From the NCBI RefSeq assembly GCF_014805685.1, contig NC_060885.1:8197132-8261131 (forward strand): a DNA stretch of 64,000 bases. Direction: 5' to 3'. The notes beneath the pieces were generated by a model. That model made no database searches and was not told the origin of the DNA. It worked only from the letters and a program-made list of their open reading frames with translations. The position numbers and the translations under genes were made by a program. The stretch comes from Silurus meridionalis. Taxonomy: Eukaryota > Chordata > Actinopteri > Siluriformes > Siluridae. Of this stretch, positions 48,653 through 61,149 are shown piece by piece. Numbering within the stretch: position 1 is the first letter of the stretch; each line of letters opens with the position of its first letter.

Positions 48653-51600
48653 GAATCAATGAATGTCTCACTAAGCATCTGAAATGAACAACAACCAAAG
48701 TGCATTTCTCAGGAAAGTGCCAAAATAATGAAAGAAGACAAGTAAGCTTTCATTAATTGTTTTAATATGATGACATCACTAAGACTGCTACCCAAATTAT
48801 AGGTTGAAAGCAGTTTACTAATGTCAAACTATTTATGCGAATCATTGTTTAATCATTACATTATGTTGTCCTGCCACTAGATGCTAGTTAAGCCTTTTTG
48901 TGTATTTGCTAAATCTGTGCTATAAAAAGTAAAAACCTTGTAAAGTAATATTATTGCTTGAGATTATTACCACATTTTTTCAATAGTTAAGTATATACTC
49001 TCAGATTCAATGTTAATTAATGATTCACAGTTATAAAAGGCAAAATCATGCACACACATGGCACAAAATAGTAATCCGCATCTGAAATACATTTCCTGAT
49101 ATTGTTCCTAACACTACATTACATACTGTGAGCTAAAAAATTATAAAAAATAATATTGTGACCTGCTAACTATGAACTTTGATTATTTATAAGTTTTAAT
49201 ACATAATGAGCATTTTAAACAAATGCAAAACGGAGAAAAAAAAGCAAAAACAAATGTTTAAACATTCACCACATATTGGTTTATTAACTAAAATCAGTGT
49301 ATTGTGGAAAAACATCAATTTATATAAACTTTTTTTAGTCAAAGTATCACTTTAGTGTTCTCAAACTCTGAACAAATGTTAGTTTTCCGGAATGCAGATG
49401 TGTATTTTTTTTAGCAAATTCATTTTAAATGCTTAACTGTTCAATTTTATATGGCTATCTCTTATTCTATTAAAAGTTTGATTTCCTTTTCCAAACATTT
49501 GCTTTAAATAAATCATAGGAACGCCAACTAGTTGACTAAAGTGTTTTTTATCATGATCACAAAATGCATTCCACTCTTATCAGACACTTGTGCAATACAA
49601 CTAATCACAGTGTACATTGCAGTTTCTTGTTGTTCTAACAGAACATTTTGTCATGCTTGGTTAGCTGTTACACATCATGCCATTCATACAGCACCTTTGC
49701 CTGAAAACAGATTGTCTGAAAAGTTACTAAGAAGGTTTTTTTGGGTCACATGGTGTACGAGAGAAGCTGAGCAGGCCTGGTTTTAAATGTTTACAGCGAT
49801 GAGCACTTGATTTTCACTTATGTCTTCTTGTCAGCCCTGAAGTTTTTTTATTTGACTTGTTTATGATTAAAGAGGTTTAATCTCAAATCTCTAACACGAC
49901 CCAGTATGAAGAGGATGATAACATTCTATATTAAAACCCACGAGCACAGTTCTGTAAATATTTGCTACCATGCGTGTTATGAAGCCTGTCGACTTGGGGT
50001 TTGGTGGGTAAACATTAACGGAAAAAACATGCCCCAACAGTTTGTTTACAGCATTTACATGCTTGGGTGGGCTTGCTCTGATGTCCCTTTTTTTTAACAT
50101 CCCAAGGGCCCCTTGGTCTCATCACTTGGCCTTCCTCCATCTTCTGTCTCCTCCTCATCACTCGGTCTTCTTCTTCCCAAGCCTGCTCCTCCTCCTTAAT
50201 GCCTCCAGACGCCATGTCCATGCTTTGATTCCTCCTGTGCTCTGGTAAACACACCATCCCCGATGGGCTTTCTCAATTTTTTCATCAGAAGCCTGTTTAG
50301 CCGATGCTGGGACTTTGATACGTATGTCTGGAGAGAGCCGATTCAGCTGCGAAACAGAGTCATCTTGAAGACACAGACACAGAGCGAGAGATTGAGACAA
50401 AGACACAATCAATCAAAAGTTCTGCCATTTATGTCTAAGAAGTTTGTTTGTCTCTGCATGAACGTATACATGCTCAGGTTGACTTGGCTTCTTCAGAGCC
50501 GTATCTTGACATCATGCCTGGTTTTAATCTCAAATTGGTGATCCAGAACTCCCCCCTGTGCTCCAATAAAACACATTATGGCTTTTCCAGACACAGATCA
50601 TGGCCTACTCCTGCACTAAAAATATATGGATGATCTCCCACTGACTGTGTAACAGTCCAAGCCCGAGTCAAATCTGTGTGAACGCACAGCTCTGCTAGCA
50701 TCATAAAACTCTCCCATTACGTTACCAATAAAGAGGTAAAACCATGCCCGTGTGGTTTTAAGAGCCGCCTGTGCAATCGCTCTGGACTTGTCATGACTTA
50801 AGTAGTGTTAGCTAATCAAAACCAACAATGGCAGAGGAGTTCTCGATCAAAAGCTAGAAGGGGAGGACGTCATTAAAAAATGGATATTTATTGGATCCGA
50901 TCCTGCGCCCTCGGTGGCTCGGGTGTGTGATGTGGCCTCCCAGGGGTACGGTAACCTCCATGAGGAAAAGATTCTCTTCTCAACTCGCCACATTTTCCAT
51001 GAGATGAAAGCAAAGAGGAGAACTCACTCTGTGGTTACTATTAAGGCCCGGAGATCTAGAGATCCTGCTCCAAAGACGTCACAGTGCGTGTTTCCAGTTT
51101 GGTTCATGAAATGAAACATCTTTGTTTTTGTTGTTGACAGAATATCCATGTCAGCACACAGGACATGAAAACTGGAATCAATAAAGACTATTAAGCAAAG
51201 TTCAGAGCAGTTTATTGATGATGGAATATGACAAACTCATCACACAACACAAACAGAAACGGAGACAGTTGTGCTTTTCCTTTCAGCACCAAAGGAAAGC
51301 AGGACTGCTGTGTAAATCCTCAGAGCCTGGTGTTCTTCACAGGCCCTGTCCCGATTGAGTCCCCAAAACATCATCCCTAACCTATGAATTCACCAGAGGA
51401 GAAATGAAAAATCGCAATACGACACTCCAATCCACTCTGGATCATTTCTGTTAATACCAATAGTTCCTGAGGGCAGCACTGAGAGGCAGTGGATTAGATC
51501 CAAGGGGTAGACAAAATTAATCCCGAACATTGACACATACACACCCGTTCTCCCTGCTTTAGGAGCCTAGCATCTGTTGAGATAAAACATACGTGACTTC

Positions 51601-51989
51601 AGCCCTTGTGTCTCACTCAAAGATTTGTATGACGTGAGATATGGCCTTTTTTTATTTAATGGAGTTTATACTGATTTCATTTGCCTTTTTTTTTTTATTG
51701 AATACATGCACTCAGAGGCAAAGGGGGATTTTTAGAGGGGATGATATCAAAGCAAAGACCTTTTGGGTGAAATCCAATTATAATCAAACATTTTCTTAAA
51801 GAAATTCTAAATGTATTCTTAATAATTGAACTTTGGAGTAGTAATCTGAATTAAAAAAAACCTTTTTATTGAATGTTGTCAAAAATAAAATAAAATAAAA
51901 AATCCTTGTATGATTGAACATTGCGGTATTTAAAGCAAATCCATGTATTTGTATCTTTCATCAAAATAGCTTTTATGTACACTTTTATG

Positions 51990-52132
51990 ACTATGGATCA
52001 AAAGGTCATGAGTTTAAATCCTAAGCACACCAAGCAGCCACTCCAGGGACCCTGAGCAAGGCCCTTAACCCCAGTTGTATAAATAATAATAATGAGGGCA
52101 TCTATCAAATGCCATAAATGTAAATGTAAAAT
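51990..52132 (+). repeat. Second SINE type, partial
   Basis: GGTCATGAGTTTAAATCC is a decayed box B. It is followed by GAGCAAGGCCCTTAACCCC and a tail ending AATGCCATAAATGTAAATG, the same tail type as at 61485-61529. The centre is shortened compared with the usual arrangement. Confidence 0.65.
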
Positions 52133-54881
52133 CAAACAAATGTATGGATTTTGGAACTTTAATACAGTGAGGTATAGACAACCCTAACCCTAATGTTGTA
52201 ATGTAATATTATTTCATTAATATCGTTCAAGTAATCATTAATTTAAGACCAAAGATTTGTTGTTTTAGATTATGTTGATACATAGAAATTGGTTTGAAAG
52301 GATAAGAGGATATTCATCATATGACTGGTTGTTTGGATTGTCACTGATTCAGTAATAGTTTTATTTAGAAACACAAACCACTATTACCAAAGATACGCAT
52401 TACTGAGTTCATATAGATATTACACTGAACTGAATGGATTTACCTCAAACACTGGGTTTGGGAAGTTAAAACCCCAATACATTACCGAATGCTCATTTGA
52501 ATGATGAGCCTAATATTTGAACAGTTCATCAAATAAATGAAGGATTCATGGTATAATTTTTGTTACTTTACTTAATGTTCAAGACCTCCATCACTACTGC
52601 TTGGGTCAGTGGCAGAACTACATGTGAAATCAGATGCTGTTTTTCTACATCATGAGTGAGAGCGTCTCAAATCACATTATGGAGATCTGGATTTAATCTG
52701 AATATTTCATGGTGCTTTTTCTTTGTCCTCTCACGTCATTGGTGTGTTCTTGAAGAAGGAGTGTGTGAGTGTGTGGCTGATGGCAGAGGGCTCCATTGTA
52801 CCACGTTAATGATGTCCCTTTGTGATAGACAAGGATGCGGGCCGAAGACGGCAGCGGCTGAGGGTTTTAACGTGACTGGCAGCTGCAGTAATCCGTCCTT
52901 TGTGCCCTCTGAGGGGCCCGGCCAGACGAGCCAGATGGAACCAGAGAGAGAGAATGACTAAAAGCCACAGTAAAGTGCTGGATCGGCGTCTCAATAAGCT
53001 CAGTCAAGGTTACGGTTTGGTTTCTCGATCTGCTTATAGCGCTGCTTCGGTTCCACAATGTGTCGTTTGTGTGGTCACGAGGGAAGCCTTTTGATTGGAG
53101 AACGACTCCGCTGTGGGCCGAGAACGGAGATCGTCTGAAAAATGGCATTATACCGCAGACCTTTTGACAGACTGTATTTATTTACTCTGGAAGCCCGCAG
53201 AATAACATACAGCTCTGCTAAGTTGTTTTCTCTGTGCAGTTCGGTGATTGCATGTTTGCTTGGATTGAGCAGTTCAGCTGTGTCTTGAAGCGCTTTTCTC
53301 TGTAAGGACATGAAAGCTGATGGTGGATCCTATTGCGATGACAATGCTGCATTCAGTTCATATGATGAGGCACCCTGGTGCCAGGCAGTGAGCTTAATTA
53401 CAGCGCCATATTTGGTATGGGCATGGTTTGCATGAAGCAAACAGTCGAAGACTATCCGCTCAAATTTGCCGTTCATATTTGGATAATTACTTTTTAAAGT
53501 CTTAAACCATAGTATGATCTGCACAAAAAACAAAAAGATAAATGACAGGCCTTTGATTCTCAACGAACAAACCCCCCCTCCCCTCCACACTACGGACTTC
53601 AAATGGAACATAAAGCAAAGGGATTTTGAGAGTGAAACAAACTCCATTGATCTTTTTGCTTTCTTCTTAATTTTTAGTAAACCACTTGGCTTAACACCAA
53701 AAAAGATTTTTTTAAACCTTCAAAACTGTCATTAATTCCAGTCTGGATAGCCAAAATCCGGTGCTGATCACTACTTAATATGGCTGCAACCCATTGAAGC
53801 CATTGAAACTTCATCCAGAGAAAAACTTAGTGACCACAAATCTTTAGCATGAACACACAAACTACCAAACATGAATCATTTAGTTTATTATGAAATACAG
53901 CACTCCTTGCTGCTTGCATTTTTTTCCCAAGCACATCAATCTGTCATGCATCCCAGACTTCCTTCATTTCTAGAAGCTTTACTGTGGTTCAATACGGTAT
54001 CAATCATTGCATCTGTGTATCCGGCAGGATAGAAAAGTCCCGTTAGATATGAAGTGGAAGCAGTAGAACCGGCTCGTCGTAATGGTGGGGTTAGCTCGCA
54101 CTCTTTTGCCTGCTGGATAAATTGGTTGGACAAAAGAAGGGACTGAAAGATGTTTTGCTTGAGTGTACAAATCCCGGTTTGAACCCAAGAGGCAACACAA
54201 TCTCCAAGATGACTGACGCCTTATGCTTTGTAAACCACTGTGCAAGCGTGTGTGTCTTCTTTTTTGTACACATAATGAAAAGCGGTGAGCGAGTGGACCG
54301 TATGCATCACTCTGAGAGGTTGGCTGTGGCTCTAATTCAAGAGGGGATTAAGCCAGGCAAGAACAGTATACCCATTCTCTTTAATTGGAGATGGGTAATA
54401 GCCAGACTCTCTTACCAAATTGAGCTTTTTCATCTTGCACGGTTTGGGGTTGGGATGTAAGGATTGCAGAATATCTATCTAATCACCACAGAATGTTTTG
54501 CTTATTTTGCCAATCTTGTGTTTTTTTTTCCATACTCGCTGATGCCTGTATAAGTAACTGCAATGACGAATCACTGCGAAGTGATAAGCTCGCTTTGTGT
54601 AACTCAGAAATTCAGCACAAAATAACCAACATTAAAAAAACACAATTCGAGCATGTACTTTTTTTAAAATGATGATTAGGGATGGATTGAACAGGGATAT
54701 ATTGTTGTCTACATGCAATGTATCATGGAAGTGAACACCTTAATTCTGGGAATAATTAAGTCTTTCCCACAGGCCATTCTAGAAAGGTACTACAAAAAGT
54801 ATTTTTTGGCTCATGGTCCAACCTTGACAGAGGCTTTTCTGCTTTTCTTCTCACCAAAGTGTGCAAGAGTAATCACCACTC

Positions 54882-54895
54882 TGTGTGTGTGTATG

Positions 54896-54974
<79 letters not shown>
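54882..54974 (+). repeat. (GT)n-(AT)n compound microsatellite
   Basis: GT and GTAT units leading into about 72 bp of AT. Confidence 0.98.
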
Positions 54975-54982
<8 letters not shown>

Positions 54983-56604
54983 TGTATGTACAGTATATAT
55001 AAGGTTTAATCATAAGCCTTTTATACAACAACAAATGCAAAGAAACCATTTCAGAATTTCTTGGCTTATGAAGGCAAAAACTGAATAAATAAATAAAAAT
55101 TTTTTAAAGTTAACTCTTCCAGTTGGATGTCAACACATGTTTAATGCTACAAAAAGACTATATTTTTTGCGAACATAATAAGTATGAACCAATGACACTA
55201 AGATTACAAAAGAAAAAGCATTGAATCAAATTTAAGCGGAGCAAATATGGTGACATTCAAATGTTACTTCTGTAATTTCTTCCACAGAACTGACTTGGCA
55301 ATGTCCTGTTTTGACGTTCGTAGCTACATCTATTCTGCAAAAAAAAAAAAAGAGCCAAATAGTTCAAGCTTTTTCACCCGTAAGTCCTCAAATACGTCTG
55401 AACGAATTGAGCAGTATCGCAAAGAAGCATGTTATTTTTGTGTAGATGTTCCTTTTGACACAGCGAAGCAGCATAACTCATATTAATGGCTGAATTTTTT
55501 ATTTTTTTTTATTTCAAAACTTTTTTCCAGGGCTGCAAAACTTTTGGAACTTCACAACATCCATGATGAGAGCTCAGCGCTGGCCTTTTAAGAGCTCTCA
55601 AAGGGACGAACACTTCAAACTTCCCTCAGAAGCCTTGCGATCAGACCCGCACCAGCTTGAGCCCAAGAGAGCATACACACACATATACACACACCCACCC
55701 ACCCACACACACAGAGAGAAAAAAAATCAGAAAGAAGAAGAGAGATTGAAAGAACCAGGACCAATTGAGCCAGATGACTGCAAAGACTCTTTCACCAAGA
55801 AACTATAAATTTAAAAAAATGGTCCAAAACAAGGTTTTTAAAGAAGTGTCTGATGGGATGAGATAAGACCAGGGCCGCCCACCCTCCTTTTTTCCCCTTT
55901 CTTTCTCCCCTTTCCATTGCTTACTGAAAGAAGGCGTTTCTTTTTCCATCTGATTGAATATAGGACTAAAAGAGGACCAGTGTGAGTGTGCCCACTAGCT
56001 TTTAGTCAGTAGCCTAATGAGATCCTGAGGGATGGGCCACTGTCAATCATCCAGCATTTCCTTTTTTCCCCCCTTTTCTTCCACCAACGCCTCTATGTCG
56101 TCCTGTACCGCAGAACCAAGGGGCATGAAATAATTAGAGATCACCAAGTTACCACGACTTTGTGCTTCATACTTTATTTATTGTTATTATTTTTTAACAT
56201 AGACAGTTGTGCAGAGTTCATTTACTTGATAAAGAGAAGAGTTTTTTCTCCCTTTCTTTTTTTTTTTTGCTTACAACTCCAGAAAATCTCCTGCCTTCCA
56301 TTTCACTTGTTGTTTTCCCTGCTATGAGTCTGTTTTTTATGCAGCAGGTTTAATGCACATGAAAAAGGGTTCAAGATGTGGCATAAAATCAGCGCAGGCC
56401 TATGATGAAAGCGAGAGCTGGCACTATGATGCCACTGGAAGAGCACTCGTTTTTTGGAGAGGGAGGCAAAGAAGGAGCAAGATAAAAAGTGCCAGAGAGT
56501 GAAAGAGAGACGAAAAAAGCTTCTAGATATTTGACTAAAATCAGCTTCTTGATTCATACAAAGAACAGTTTTTTTTTTCCAAGACAATTATATCAGTAAT
56601 ATAG

Positions 56605-56628
56605 TTTTCTTCTTCTTCTCTTCTTCTT

Positions 56629-56659
<31 letters not shown>
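56605..56659 (+). repeat. (TTC)n microsatellite
   Basis: About 17 TTC units with one interruption; a polypyrimidine/polypurine tract able in principle to form a triplex. Confidence 0.97.
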
Positions 56660-59079
56660 TATTAAAAAGTAAGAAGAATCCTGAAAACTTCATGTTATTC
56701 ATTTGAACTGTTTTGCATTACTTTGGACATCCATAAAACAAATCAGTTGCTTTTTATCACTTATGTTATAGTAGCTATAAACACGTCCTTCAGTTTTTTC
56801 CCCTATAAAGTTAATAAGGTGGAAATATTCAGTTTATCATCCTACAGAGAACTCAGAATCTTTCATTAATATCCTGTGCTGGTGAGAAGATAAAAAAAAA
56901 CATGAATTAACACCATTATTATACATATTACTGTTACAAATTATACAAGTCCCTGGGTAGGTTTATATAGACATTATAATATATTGGAACAAATCCATTA
57001 ATATTAGTCTTAAAGATGGAACCACTGTCCTAGTTGTGCTCCTGTCCCAGAAACAACTACTGACAAAATCAAAACAAAGCATTTACCAACATTTCGATCT
57101 ATAAATGGTGGAACAGAGAGAAGGCAAACATGAAGCCAGTACTAAAGGAATATTCTGTTATGTAACTATTTTTTTTACTATCAAGCTGTGAAATATAACA
57201 GTTAATATCAGAAAAGGAGAAACCAACAGTTTCGGTTTAAAACAAAGCAAGCCAGGGATTTACGGTCATCTGCATGTGAATGACACCACGTGAACATGGC
57301 AGCTCGAGAGATGGCAGGGGCGTGCAGTAATTGGTAATGAACAATGTCAGAAAGAGGCTGCTGAGAAATGGAACGCTTCAGAAGAAGAAAAGAACATGTA
57401 TACCTCTTGAGGTAAGCTTTTGCAAAACACAGAAGCTCGCACGTGTCCCACAGTTGGCAGGCGAAGGCAGGCATCGTGCTCATTAGGGGAACCAAACGGC
57501 CCTCGGTTTCTCTTCACGTAAATGAAAGGCAGCCACTGCGAGAGAAAGATCCATTTAATTGAGCCAAAACAGCATTCTGCCCTCTCCCGTGGCCAGAAAT
57601 TGTGAAAAAACATCAATTAAACTTACACCTGTAAAGTGTACAAATCTAAATAAAACCCCACCATTATCTAATACTAGCTTTCATCGATATTTTGGGAAAT
57701 CTACGCAACCACAGCAGATATCTACAAGAGTAAAGCTTCTGTCTGTGATACCCAGCTTCCATAGGGAGGAATCCTCTCAGCTCCAGGTTCATTACCCATG
57801 CTGCCCTGCCACAATGCAGATGCTGCTTTCTCAGTCTGTGCCAGTTATTGGACATCTCACAGGCAGAGGACACAAGACGATGCCAAGAGGGCAGAGTGTG
57901 CCAGGCTGAGGAGAGGAAAATCAGGTTGACCCTCACTGGGTTCACCTGGCAATGACCAATGTGATGCTCTGATTTGTTTTCTCAAAGACTGAGGTGATAA
58001 CATGAAATAGGAATGAAATTTAGGAAGACGAGGTAGCGAGGGAAGAGGAAGCTCCTTATATTTTTTAGACCTTTTTTACCTCTACTGTTTTTCCGATTCA
58101 AAAAGAAGTTGCCATGTTAAATGGTAGTCCTCGTTCACAACTCTATACACTTTAGACATTAGACTACAAATTACCTTTTTTAATTAATCAATTACAAATG
58201 ATGATGTATATTGGACAGATACTTTATAACAGATAATATAATATTTATTTAAATATTTATATTTAACATTAATAATTTGCTCATCTTTCTATATGTGGTA
58301 CAGTTTTCGGGCAGCATGCTACCTGCCCCATTTCACTCATCTGACAGTTAGTTACTTAAAAAAAAAAAAATCAAACCTTTAATAGCTAATAGAGGTCCAA
58401 TAATCACACTGACCCATGGTCACAGAAAGAGCATTTTTTTTTGTGGCTGCATTCAGGTATTTTTGTGTTTTTGAAATGTACAGCTTTTTTTCTGTAGGGT
58501 GTGCATGATTTTTGTATTTAAATTAATTTCCCCAAACTTTTTACTATCATAGTCTATAAGAATCCCCATAGAATTAAATATATTTTTTTCAAAGCCTTGT
58601 AGAGCTGGTTTGATGATCATAGCTGCATCTCTCACCCAGAAGGGAACCCTTAGGGCCGCATAGCTCAAGTTTTCGGAGCTTCACAGAAAGTTTAAGGAAG
58701 TCGAAAGTAAAACTTACACTTCTTTGGATTTCAGTTTCTAAAATGATCGCTCTTAATATATTTTAGCTCAGTGAATACTGCAGTAGCTGTCTTATTTTAT
58801 AGTTCAGTGAATGTTCTGTACAGTCAAATTATCTCATCTTTATGTTAGGACAGCAGGAGTTTGGCAGAAGGTCAAAATCAGCCACAAAAATAACTTAAGA
58901 AATAACAGCAGAATCCATCATTTATAATGATTCTCAATGGGTATTTTTTATTTCTATGGCAAAAGGAGGTCAGAACAAATCATCTAGCTGGCATTGAATG
59001 GCTTGATCCAGAAAGTAGCTAGCCATGTTAGTATTTTCTGTCCCCGTTCACCTGTTTTTTCTGCTATGTCACCAATCTG

Positions 59080-59091
59080 TTTCTCTCTCTG

Positions 59092-59154
<63 letters not shown>

Positions 59155-59173
59155 CTCTCTTTCTCTCTCTTTC
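59080..59173 (+). repeat. (CT)n pyrimidine tract
   Basis: CT dinucleotides with regular G interruptions (GTCTCT). Reading frames over it are artefacts. Confidence 0.97.
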
Positions 59174-59287
59174 ATATACACACATTAGTCCAGAGGAATT
59201 CATGTTGCTGCTTGGCTGTTTTTGATGAAGGGTGGATTAACTCTGCATGTCTGCTAGACCATGACACACGCATACACACAAATGTAC

Positions 59288-59312
59288 AACACACACACAC
59301 ACACACACACAC
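59288..59312 (+). repeat. (CA)n microsatellite, short
   Basis: A CA run of about 12 units, followed by interrupted CA sequence. Confidence 0.95.
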
Positions 59313-60289
59313 CCACACATACATACACAAACACCCAAACACACTCCAAGTGAATCCCCTAATGAGCTTGGTGTCACTCGAGTACATGGACTGGCACCAC
59401 TGGTCTCAGCATTGTCTAGTTTTCCTTAGCTCCTACAGAGTTGTAAATGGTAACCACTTTTCAACTGGGGATCATTTTTAGTCCAGGTGTTACAGGTGTT
59501 GAAAACATTTTCCTGAACATTTCTGAAACTGCAACGATAATGCTAACATCAAACTAGCAATCATTTAACTATCCAAATAAAGTGGAGACCAACTGGGTGT
59601 GTATTTTCACAGCCAGTAGGCCCTTGGGTCTGCTCTACCTCAAAGATATTAAGCATGCCCTAAGGGCACTAGACTGAGCAGACATCATGCATCATGAGGT
59701 AATGGCTGGATAGAGTCCAGAGAGCAGGCCGAATCAGAGCTTGGTGCCAACCCTGGGGGCAGTGTTCGCTGTGAGCATCCGTTCCTCTATGTGTGGACGG
59801 GTGAGGAAAGCCCATCACCCTGCTTTACAGAGCTTTGCTATAGCTGGAGCAACTCCAGAAAGCCAAAGGCCTGCCTGTCTTTCAACGTGTGTCGGCTAGT
59901 ATAAACGAGAAAGGGATAAGAGATGGGAAGAGATATAGAGGGTAAAAAAAAGATGATAGTATAGGATAAAGGGAAAGTCAGAGACGTAAGGAAGAATGTC
60001 GGGGTGGAAATAGAAAAAGAAAAGGTGGATGCAAGCCAGAAAGTGTAGTGATTGATGAGACCTGTTGTGGATATGGGGAAAGTCCCCAGTGTTTAGTGGG
60101 GGGTCTTAAGGTGTGGCCTCAGTTCCATCAAGGTTACGGATTAGCATCGACCTGTACCAACAGCACAGGGAGCAGAGAGGCTGGAAAAAAAAATCCTAAA
60201 ACAATCTAAGTATTTACTTAAAACAACTAGGGGCCCTTCTAAATTCATGTCTCCATTAAATCCTACGAGGAATTTTCTGAAAAATCCCC

Positions 60290-60293
<4 letters not shown>

Positions 60294-60353
<60 letters not shown>
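60294..60353 (+). repeat. (AT)n microsatellite between duplicated flanks
   Basis: The AT run is bounded on the left by AAATCCCCAAGGGATATAT and on the right by AAATCCCCAAGGAATATAT, a near-exact direct repeat. Confidence 0.97.
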
Positions 60354-60356
<3 letters not shown>

Positions 60357-60739
60357 CCCCAAGGAATATATGTATGAAGGTGGTCTCTTCAGGTCAGAAC
60401 CAACACAATTACCACTAACCAACAACCAAAAACTGGTCTGGTAAAGTATTAGTGCCAAGAAAGGCTAAATGAAGATCACCTCCTCATGTCATAAAACCCT
60501 TAACGAATATAGCTGCACCTACTTTCTGTGTATCTATGTCAGATTGCAACAACAGTAAAAATGTATATGTACTTTCCTAGCCCATCAATATGTAGACTGT
60601 AAATGAGACCTATAAATATCATTGCATATCCTTTCGATTTCGAGAAACTTAATGTGATAATATCAAGTGACAAAATAATACTACAGATAACCTCCAAACT
60701 GTCACCACAAATTTGCCAAAGACATTGTATATAATGTCT

Positions 60740-61135
60740 TTAAATGCATTACAATTTCCTGTTACTGGAACAAAATCGGGCCCAACCATGTTTCTGCATG
60801 ACAATGCCTCTGTGAACAACCTGAGCTCCATGAAGACATGGTTTGGCAATTTTGGACTGGAAGAACTTAAGTGTCCTGCATAAAGCTCTGACCTCTGCCC
60901 TACTGAACAACTTTGATATAAAGTGGAGCATTCAGACCTTTTCATTCAATACCATTACCTGACCTCACTAACACTCTTGAAGCTAAATGATCACAAATCG
61001 ATACAAGAGCCAAAATGCTCAAAAATCTTGTAGAGACAAGAGAGAAGCGTATTATGAGAACAAAATATTAGAATGTTCAACAAGTACATTTGGGTGTTAT
61101 GGCCAAGTACTGTGTTGACTTTCAGCTATATAGTA
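60740..61135 (+). mobile_element. Degenerate Tc1-like element fragment
   Basis: The plus strand contains CATGACAATGCCTCTGTGAA, CTCCATGAAGACATGG and GTCCTGCATAAAGCTCTGAC followed by CCCTACTGAACAAC. This is the order seen in abundant fish Tc1-like transposase remnants. The end GACTTTCAGCTATATAGTA resembles the terminal repeat of the 4.15-kb element. Many stops are present and the left end is unclear. Confidence 0.6.
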
Positions 61136-61149
61136 CACATATCATCATT

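Larger units (their letters stand above)
36000..61140. other. Long upstream region without a recognisable host gene
   Basis: About 25 kb upstream of lef1 contains no open reading frame with a recognisable host protein and no convincing exon. Visible content is (TA)n, (CA)n, (GA)n, (TTC)n and (TGTC)n tracts, a Tc1 transposase remnant at 42.1-42.9 kb, one tRNA-derived SINE at 48.25 kb, a second SINE type at 52.0 kb, and one dispersed-repeat copy at 46.84 kb. GC-richer patches near 50100-50400 and 52650-53250 look like unique sequence and could be regulatory, but nothing in them was identified. Confidence 0.7.

Noticed and set aside
54713..55088. Open frames with YIYIYI runs, also near 39986 and 60141
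   Set aside because: They are translations of (TA)n microsatellites.
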